A DNA stretch of 64,000 nt. Source: Mugil cephalus. Lineage: Eukaryota; Chordata; Actinopteri; Mugiliformes; Mugilidae. Position numbers and translations under genes: made by a program. This document shows positions 50,689-64,000 of the stretch, piece by piece. How positions within the stretch are numbered: the first letter of the stretch is position 1; each line of letters begins with the position of its first letter. The notes below the pieces were generated by a model, which saw nothing but the letters and a program-made list of their open reading frames with translations, made no database searches and had not been told where the DNA came from. The DNA is taken from the NCBI RefSeq assembly GCF_022458985.1, contig NC_061773.1, positions 21,734,001-21,798,000 of the forward strand, read 5' to 3'.

Positions 50689-51880
50689 CCGACCCGGGAT
50701 CGGGAGGTGGCTGCCCCTGCTGCAGAAAGATAAATAATATGGTTGTGCCATTCAAGCAAACCTCAGAGTCCCGTGACTTTCTGTGGGTGAAACTTCTCTT
50801 GCCCGAGGTGCTAATGCTGCCTTGTTGATATCATTTTGGCCAGCTGATGAGCACCACAGCAGGAAATCTGTGGAAATCTTCAACATTTTTCAAGTAAAGT
50901 GAGGTTTACAGTTGGGTGGATTCACGGTTTGTTTGAATAGCATATGTTGTTATTTATTTACACTTTAAAACAGAGTGGTCATCGTTGTGTAGGAAAGGCC
51001 ACAGACACACGAACACCGATACACACACTCACACTCACCGTCTTTGTACATACACATATGTAACAGAACTCACAATAGTACTCAGATTGTGAAATGACTG
51101 TGAACCATCTCGTGTCTGCGTCGCTTGGTTTAACTCACATGCACGCACGACTCCAATAACAATCAGTTGGCTTTGATTCGTCTTTTCCCGATACATGAAG
51201 TAGTCCTGATGGAGCGGGCCAGACCCCTCGAAGGTCAGGCAGGTGGTACATTTCTCACTAAGTTTGCAGCATATATTGCCATTGATGCCATCTGTGTGAA
51301 AAATATTTTACTTTTCATGATATTGTGAAAAATTGAGGCTTGACTTGATAAAACGTACCAGCGAAAAGAAAAAAAAATGTTTTAAATCGTGTTGTTTTGA
51401 GTCGGCCCACACTGCTCTCTGAATATAGTCCTGTTAAAGGGTTTTTAGTATTTAAGTCATCGGATCTTTTTAACAGACGTTGATTGTTTCCACTCATTTG
51501 AACTCTTGGTGAACACCATGTGCTTTTCTTTGCTGACACGAGACTGATTTACTATTTTCTTTTCATAGCATACATTTTATGCTATCGTACTGAATGTTTT
51601 TTGCATTGCTAGTGAAGCCACTGTATTGTGCAATGCTTCGCATTGATTAACGTCACTATCGGCGGCTGTTTTCAACCGTCACAGATGCTAGAGTTAGGTT
51701 GGTGTAGTGAAACAATCTGACAGTAGTTGCTTGTCTCGTTGCTTTTTTCCGTGTTCGTCATTTAACTGAACCTGTCACAAATTATGTACCTTTTCAAACG
51801 ATGTAATGATTACCATTGAAGTGCATTTGCTACATAAAAATGTAAAATGAAAATTGAAATAAAGTGCCCACATTTCACAC
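50689..51880 (+). other. nsg1: nsg1 3' UTR
   Basis: About 1.2 kb without coding potential that ends with AATAAA at 51858-51863, the first canonical signal after the stop codon and well placed for a cleavage site near 51880. Confidence 0.6.
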
Positions 51881-52575
51881 AGACGTCCACGTGGAATCCG
51901 TTTATATGCAACACGCTCAGCCGTTAGTTCAACAGTAAGTCTCGTCAGCGCTGCTGCAGCTCCTCCAGAGCTGAAAATAAATATCGTTAATAGCTCAAGT
52001 TCCCTAGAGTTCAGCTCAGAGAAAAACTCTTAAAGCACTTTAAAGCTGTCAGTAGAACGGAGGTTAATCCTAATAAACAGATTAGCAGAACCATCAAGAG
52101 CCAATATCTTCTTTTCCTTAGTTGTGGCTTTCATACTAATTCATTATGAAATGTTTTATATCATTTTTTAATTACATAAGTCATATCTCGACGTAAGTCA
52201 AGAAGATACATAATTCAAACACAAATATTGCTTTGTTTTACTAGAACGTAAGTGGTAAGTACAGTCATGCTGTCACAGACGTCAAATGGATCCTTGTGAT
52301 GCCTAGTAAGAAAACCATTGCAAGCCTTTGAGAGTGAAGTGCGATTTACAACATGTTGTTGAGGGAAACAGATGAGAGACACAGGTTTTCTCTAGTGCAT
52401 TTAAGTTTGTTCCGAAACAGATGAGCAGACATCACAATCTTGCTTTTCACTCAGCTTCACAAAGATAGATGCTGCCAATCAAACCTTTATCAGTTTTTCC
52501 AGTGGTAGAGAAAGGCTGACTGTCTATCCAGCGGACAGATTGTTAAAGTGGACACCGAGCTCGCCCCCCCCACCT
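51881..52575. other. Spacer between convergent nsg1 and stx18 3' ends
   Basis: About 700 bp with no gene. The two transcription units face each other here. Confidence 0.5.
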
Positions 52576-52825
52576 CCACAGGAGTGCATTTATTCATCAG
52601 AGCTACCCCTGAAAGCACTGGACAATGATTAATAGATGGTAGCAGGGATGAACAAACTGCCGTCCTCACTTGGAAGAGAACAATCTTCATGAAGAACCAA
52701 TTGTCCGGCTTGTCCATTATAATGAACTGTATATTCAGTCTTGAGTGTTGCTTCTTTATAAGATTTCCAATGTGCACCATCTCCAGAGCGCTTGTCGCTG
52801 CACGGTGTCCACGGGGGCAGTTGTG
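52575..52825 (-). other. stx18: stx18 3' UTR (probable)
   Basis: The minus strand has AATAAA at 52594-52589, about 235 bases after the stop, with no earlier canonical signal noticed. Confidence 0.5.
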
Positions 52826-58063
<5,238 letters not shown>

Positions 58064-61000
58064 CTGCCAAGATAAAAATGAGAAGACACATTACTGGACT
58101 TCATTACGCTCACGTCAATGAGACCCTTTAAGAGCTGCGCCACAAACACGTGGGCACAGGCGACCCAGTATTCAGAAAGAGACTTTAGGAAACTATTTTC
58201 TCCCGGCTACATTCAGACAGAGCCAGAGTAAATGTATAATATGATATTTATTGGAGATGACAGGCGACCAATGTCTATCTCTGTGAATTTTCAATATTTA
58301 CTCACGACAGTTCATCACCTACACGGAGCACGAAAATGAAACCTGCAATTTCCTCGTCAAACAACTCTCATAAATAAAACCATGAGCTGCAGACAGAGCA
58401 CCGACAGAGCCATCTCTAATAAGCTTTAAATTCATAATCTGTTACTATTTATCACAGAGAAAATGTTCAAGAGAGTGTGTGTGTGTTTACAGGGAAACCG
58501 GAGGAAACTCGGTTTAATCCAATATTTGCTCCAGTAATTCGGTCAAATATTAAAAAAGACCAAATTGCTTCTCTGTCCACAGAGCTTTGCTGGCAGGGTG
58601 CTGGTGGCTGTGAATGCACACACAGCCGGCTGTGTTGGATCCACAAGAAGACAGAACTCAGACAAGCCCAGGATTGAAAAATGACACAATGACTTTGACT
58701 GTGACAGCGACCGCAGAGCGCGGGGATTATTTTGATAGCGTAACGACGCTGTCTTCAGACTTCAATCTCGTTCACTCTAACAACCCCAATTATCAAATTG
58801 CCTTGGCTGCAAAGAGTTACCTGGCCCCGGCCGTCTAATAACGTCTCCAAACACTCATTCCTAGCGTCACGGTTGACCTGAAGCGGTGTTGGATTTGAGC
58901 TAGCGTTTTAAAAATGGAGCTGTCAAGGTAAACGCAGCTAAAACTCTCCTCTGTTGTAGGAGGTAACTCGGTGACGGACGATGCTGCCGCGGGTGACATG
59001 CTAACGCAGGCGAGGGCTTTTAAGGCGAGTCGACCCTTGTAATAATATAATTAACTGAGGTCAAGAGTTAATTGTTGTTCGGTGCAGTTGAACTTAGACG
59101 GGACTTCGGGGAGGACTGGACCTTTCTGTTCAAAGTCATTCAAAACATTGTGAACGGCCTCAGTGAACGAGACACACAAACAAACTTGAGGTGTGAAAGA
59201 GCCGTCTTCAGAAGGGAATGCATGAAGACCACCGTTTTACAAACGAGTAAAAGTTTTAGCTCGTGCATTTTGATTTAAGTCTCGAGGTGTTATTTTTGAC
59301 AGAAACAAGTGAAGGCAATGTCTCCAATGTGGAAATGTCAAATATAATGTGAAGCAGAAACAACTGGTCTACTCAAACTATTTACAAAACTGAATTGTTA
59401 AAGTATTGTGCCCATTTTGTTACTTTCTTAATATTCACTGATAGGAAACTGGATGTTTTTGGTGTGTAGACTGTGAGGCACTTCATAGCATAAAGTAATA
59501 AAGCAGGGGTCTTCAATATTTTTCAGGCCAAGGACCCAAAAACTGATGGAGAGATTATGTAGGGACCCCCTACCTAGTATATGTGCTATTTATAAATATA
59601 CATTATTATTATCATTATTTTGCATTCAGTATTAAGCCATTCATTATCTCTTTACTTAAATATGTTGGATTCATATTAATGTGTGTTAGAAAGAAATATA
59701 TATATAAAAATGTCTAATCAGCCAAAGATTTTGCGACCCCCTGCAGTACCTCCACAGACCCACTAGGGGTCCCAGACCCCCTGTTGAAGACCTATAAAGT
59801 GATGACGATATATATCGTGGGAAATATATTTGAAAAGATCTCAACTTAAACTCTAAGATGCTACATCTTAGCCTACGCAAACAGCCTTGACTTTAGACGC
59901 AACCAGAAATGAGCAGATTATGTTGGAATAACTGTTGAAGAAAAGTTATTTTTATTGAAGTTGCTGCATCCACAGAGGGAGAATTACATTTCTGAGGAGG
60001 TACACGTCAGGCTACGGTGTGTGGGGTAACCCAGTGACAGCAGAAGCAGGAGAAGAATTTAAAAAAAGCTCTCCTTGAAATGCCACAAGCAGAAAACCAT
60101 ACACTCTAATTTAACTTTAATTTTCACTATATTTTCTGCTAGCAACTGTCTGTCTCTTAGTTTCAGCTTCATGTAAAACTCTGGTCACGGCACTACACTG
60201 TTTCAGCCAGCAGGCAGTGCTAAATCCACACCGTAGAGGCCACGCTGAATCAGAAAACGGTGCATGTGCAGTCGGGGTGCAGAAGAGTGTCAAGACTGCT
60301 GCTCTGGGGGTTGAGCTGTCTCCTGTGTGTATACATTGGAGCTCAGATTCCCAGCACAACCTCAAGGGTTTGCAGGGGGTCAGAGGGATCAATTGCTCTT
60401 GTAACTTAAGACCTTAAAGAGCAAGTAATTCTTCAACAATGAGGAAGGGGGTGGCCTTGTGCATGCGGGCTCACTATACACATGTGTACGTAGCTATGTG
60501 TGAGCCAGTGTGTGTGTGTGCGTGCGTGTGTGTAGCTGCTGTAGGTGTGTGTGTGCTTGAGGTGGAGCTCGCAGTGCAGGCAGAAGGAGACAGTCTGCCG
60601 GGCTATATCTAATCTCGTCATCATCAAAGACCCCCACTTTACCTCCTCACTTTCTCCTTCCCCCTGCATCCCTCCAGCCCTGACTGAGCCCAAACAAACC
60701 ATCAGGGGGGATTATTATGAGGAAGAAAAGAGAAAAGGCTTAGCTAAGAGATTTCCAAAGAGCCCGGACGGCTCTTTGTTTTGGTAAATGCAGGTAACTG
60801 ACAAAATTTAATGATGGCTGCCCTGCTTTGGTTTAAGTCTCTGTGTGTCCTGACCGTGGGCTATCCGCGCTGACGCCATGCTCCGCCGTGTACGGGCCCG
60901 AAAACAGGGACGGCGCTTTAGTGGAGAAGACGGTTCCACATGTTGACTTTATTATCATGTTTACGTCTGACTCTCAAATGGTCCGAGTTTTGTCTTCTCA

Positions 61001-64000
61001 TGTCTGTTCGCAGAATGCTTCAGTCAGCTCTATAAACAAACAAAAGGCAATCAAACAAAGCTTTTAAGAATATTTAGGAATTTTGTCTTTCACCTTATTT
61101 TTGACATGCTAACGTTGCATTAATGCTTTTCGCCAGATGATTCCCTCAGATTCAAAGACTTTTGTACTCTCTCTGAGCTTGTTTATTTTTGATTTTACAA
61201 GTCAAATCAAGCATGGGTATTAAATTTCAAACCCAAAAATAGTCGGAATAATGGATTTCAGATTTTGCAACTCTTCTGCTGCAAAGAGCACAAGGCTCAA
61301 ACTCAGTATTTCTAAACTTTCACAAATTCCCCACAGAATAAAAGAACGAAGAGAGATCGTCTCAGATCGTAGCTCTCCTGCTGCTGACATCCCCATTGAC
61401 AGAGTTCTCGTAATCTGCTTTAAACCGATTTCTGTGACATTTCCACTGCTACGCTTTGAGGCAATCGCGTTTCAACGATCAGTTTCATACAAAACAGACG
61501 CAAAAGCTGAGGCTGTCACATCTGACGAACAAAGCCATGAGTGAGCTGCTTCTGCGAAGGGCAGGTGACATGAAGTCGAGATCAGATAAACAGACACTAA
61601 ACAAACACTTGTGTCAGTTTCTCCAGCAAACGGTGCGTTATTCGCATATTCAATTAATGTAAGTGTGCACTGCTACGTGATTCCACCTTTTTGCCTTTGA
61701 ATAATGAGAGATCAATGACTCGCCTCACTTCCTGTTATTCAGTGTTTACATCTTGATAGCACTGAGCCAGACTGGTTGCATGACTGAATTCATAATCTGT
61801 CGCGACTCTTATCAACACTCTGTCTTTTTAGGTGTTAAGTGCTAAAATTTCACACATCCTGGATTCACACTGGGAGGAAGCATTTAAATCTCATACCTAG
61901 TTTTTGATTTCTGCTTTAAACACAGTTATACATTTTAGTCATGATGGTAATAAAATCATTTGATCTTGTTACTGATGCTTGGTAAGAGATGCCTCATAAG
62001 GCAGCTTTAAGAAGCAACAGAAAATAAAGGAGGTGACAATCCTAGTAAAATTCATTCCAAGTTTAGATGCGCAAAAAAAATGCATAAAATATAATAAAAC
62101 AGTAAAAGAAAGTGATACAGCAACTTCCCCTCTGTATATTATAGATTATAACTCTCTGAATGTGGAAAGGCACTAATGAATAGAAAAACTATATTTATCT
62201 CTTGATTCAAGATTTGGTCAAAAAATTTAAATGTTCCAAAAAAAAAAAAAAAAAAAAAATGCCACAAGCAATGAGCATGTAAAAAAAAAATAAATAAATA
62301 AATTAAAATGAAACACCCTGACAGATGTGGGTAATATCATTTGTAGAAATCCTGAAGATTATCCAACGGGAAGAAACAAACTTTTAACAGCATCGTTGGC
62401 TTCACTTTCACTCAGTCAATTCAGTATTAATGTGAAACGACTATTCCTGAAGAATACCCCATGACTTATTTCAACATCTTAATGTACAACAAAAGTTCTC
62501 TTTTAGAGCTGTCATCTGTTTAAAGCAGATGTTAAGTTACATGGTTCAGCCTGTATTTCGGAGCGTCAGGGTCAACTATGCAGGCTGCTGTCATCTCTAC
62601 TGGTAGTAATTCAGCGACCGTAAATCACAAAGAACTGAAAATTTGTCGAATTCTTCAAAAAAAGCGTCCGCAGCTGCCGCTTTAAGTCCAGCAGCTTGTT
62701 TAAATGTTTAAACTCGACTCTTGTCTGTTGTGCTTGCCTCTACTTTTGTCCGGGCTGAACCGTTTAGCCGGGTGTATTTAGTGTCCGCCTCATGATTTAA
62801 AGTTTGATATACATCTGCAAATCTGCTTTTCGCCGCCTTTTCCACATTTATTTTCCATTTCGTGAGTCATCCAAAAACATTTTGTTGCATGCAGTGGAAC
62901 AAAATAAAGATTGCACTCAGGCCTGACAGCAGATGCCTCAAAATTCAATTTGCCCCAGCTTGCGCGGAAAAACAGCGGCGGGATTAGGCCAACTGGTAAA
63001 GAGAGCATTTAGCAGCGCCCGTCGTCTCAGGGTGATCCCTGCAAATTGCTTGGTACAGACTTGGCTTAGACAGCTGAGTGTGAGCGAAACGTAAAACTGG
63101 AGATTACACACTTCCATACGGTTCACAATAAAACGAGGAATGTGGAAATCTACTGCGACAAAGTCATATATGGCATTATGGTTTTGCCTCTTATTTCCAG
63201 TGATCATTGTTCTTTATTGTGTCTCCGTGCAACAATTACTAGACCTGCTATTCCAAAAATATATTTACGTGCACTTGTGAGAATGAATTCAAGCTAAATG
63301 TAACAAAAAAAAGATGTGCAGTCACATATTATCACTTTTTTTGTGCTGTTTCAGCATAAAATTAACATAATAACAGTCATTAAAAAAGTTCAGTGCATGA
63401 CTGAATATTATTTTATACTAGTGTACCTAATAAACTGGAAAGTGAGGGTATATTCAGTAAGAAATATTTAAACTATAATATACAACTTGTACCCAGTTAT
63501 TCAACCTACAAACGTCAATAACTTTTACTTTAAGAAAAGTAAAAAGGCGTTTTTTTGCAAAGCGTCTTGAGACAATTTGTATATAAATAAAACTGAATTG
63601 AATTGAAAAGGGTAAAGAAAAGTGCAACATATTCTCTCTTAAGTGTCACTGCTGTACCATCTGCTCTCAAGGTTGTACACCATCTGTTACACGCACAAAA
63701 AAAAAAAAAAAAAAACCCTCTGAATGCCTTCCAGTTTCATCTGAATGAAAGCGTTTGTGGGATCGTAAAAATATCCCTACCTACTTTTTCAAAGTTTGAT
63801 CTCCAGCTCTGCTGATTCTCTTGAACATCCCAGTGTAATTCAGTGAGAAAATACACGAGGGTTTACAGTCTGTCTTTGTTTGGGCTGATTCAATTTAAAT
63901 CGACCACAATTTCAATGAAATGTTAAAAACACTCGGAGTCGGGAACTTTATCGTCATTGAAAAAAAAATAATAATAAAAAAATATATATATATATATATA
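58064..64000. other. stx18 5' intron sequence, no exon seen
   Basis: The sequence upstream of the first visible stx18 exon. I looked for the expected N-terminal exons (VDITLLFRASVKTVKTRNK-type and the SRAREV-type exon) and saw neither. It contains repeat copy C (59504-59794), an A run at 62235-62259, another at 63698-63714 and a terminal AT array (63982-64000). Confidence 0.5.
59504..59794 (+). mobile_element. Small hAT-like repeat, copy C (internally deleted)
   Basis: Starts caggggtcttcaatattttt and ends cccctgttgaagacct; it shares aactgatggagagattatg-type and gtctaatcagccaaagattt sequence with copies A and B. A 60-base extension near its right end (ctgcagtacctccacagacc) is also present in degenerate form in copy B but missing from copy A. 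Confidence 0.75.

Noticed and set aside
60117..60392. Minus-strand frame as a missing stx18 N-terminal exon
   Set aside because: The translation has no similarity to the syntaxin 18 N terminus.
62980..63060. Possible tRNA-like sequence (ggattaggccaactggtaaa)
   Set aside because: No acceptable cloverleaf or B-box could be found by eye.

Overview
This is a 64 kb stretch of vertebrate nuclear DNA, almost certainly from a teleost fish. It is intron-rich with GT-AG splice sites, AT-rich introns, many microsatellites, LINE 3' tails of the fish CR1/L2 type and several small hAT-like elements. Five protein-coding genes can be recognised from conserved exons. No prokaryotic features, rRNA, tRNA or CRISPR were seen.

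Layout, left to right. (1) 1-12.2 kb, minus strand: the 5' part of a lysyl oxidase-like gene closest to LOXL2, with a noncoding first exon, the signal peptide exon, the first SRCR domain and part of the second; the rest lies beyond position 1. (2) 14.3-27.2 kb, minus strand: a complete TACC1 gene in 12 coding exons whose phases all fit (868 codons plus stop). Its first intron appears to use a GC-AG splice pair. (3) 27.2-32.0 kb: divergent intergenic DNA holding a long CA repeat and a hAT-like non-autonomous element with an 8-bp target duplication. (4) 32.0-39.4 kb, plus strand: a complete AGGF1 gene (coiled coil, OCRE, FHA, G-patch) in 14 coding exons. (5) 39.4-46.7 kb: intergenic DNA with a decayed THAP-bearing DNA transposon, a longer member of a small local repeat family and one possible minus-strand TATA promoter plus first exon. 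(6) 46.8-51.9 kb, plus strand: a complete NSG1 gene (185 residues). (7) 52.6 kb to beyond 64 kb, minus strand: STX18 missing only its first about 60 residues; it converges tail-to-tail with NSG1.

The five genes do not form one pathway. Their order is informative because the human orthologues lie on different chromosomes (LOXL2 and TACC1 on 8p, AGGF1 on 5q, NSG1 and STX18 together on 4p16). Exon borders were placed by eye from splice consensus, reading phase and recalled family sequences, so UTR ends and promoters are less certain than coding exons. I found no convincing undescribed system; the best leads are splicing and translation-control oddities in tacc1 and aggf1 and a set of decayed transposons.
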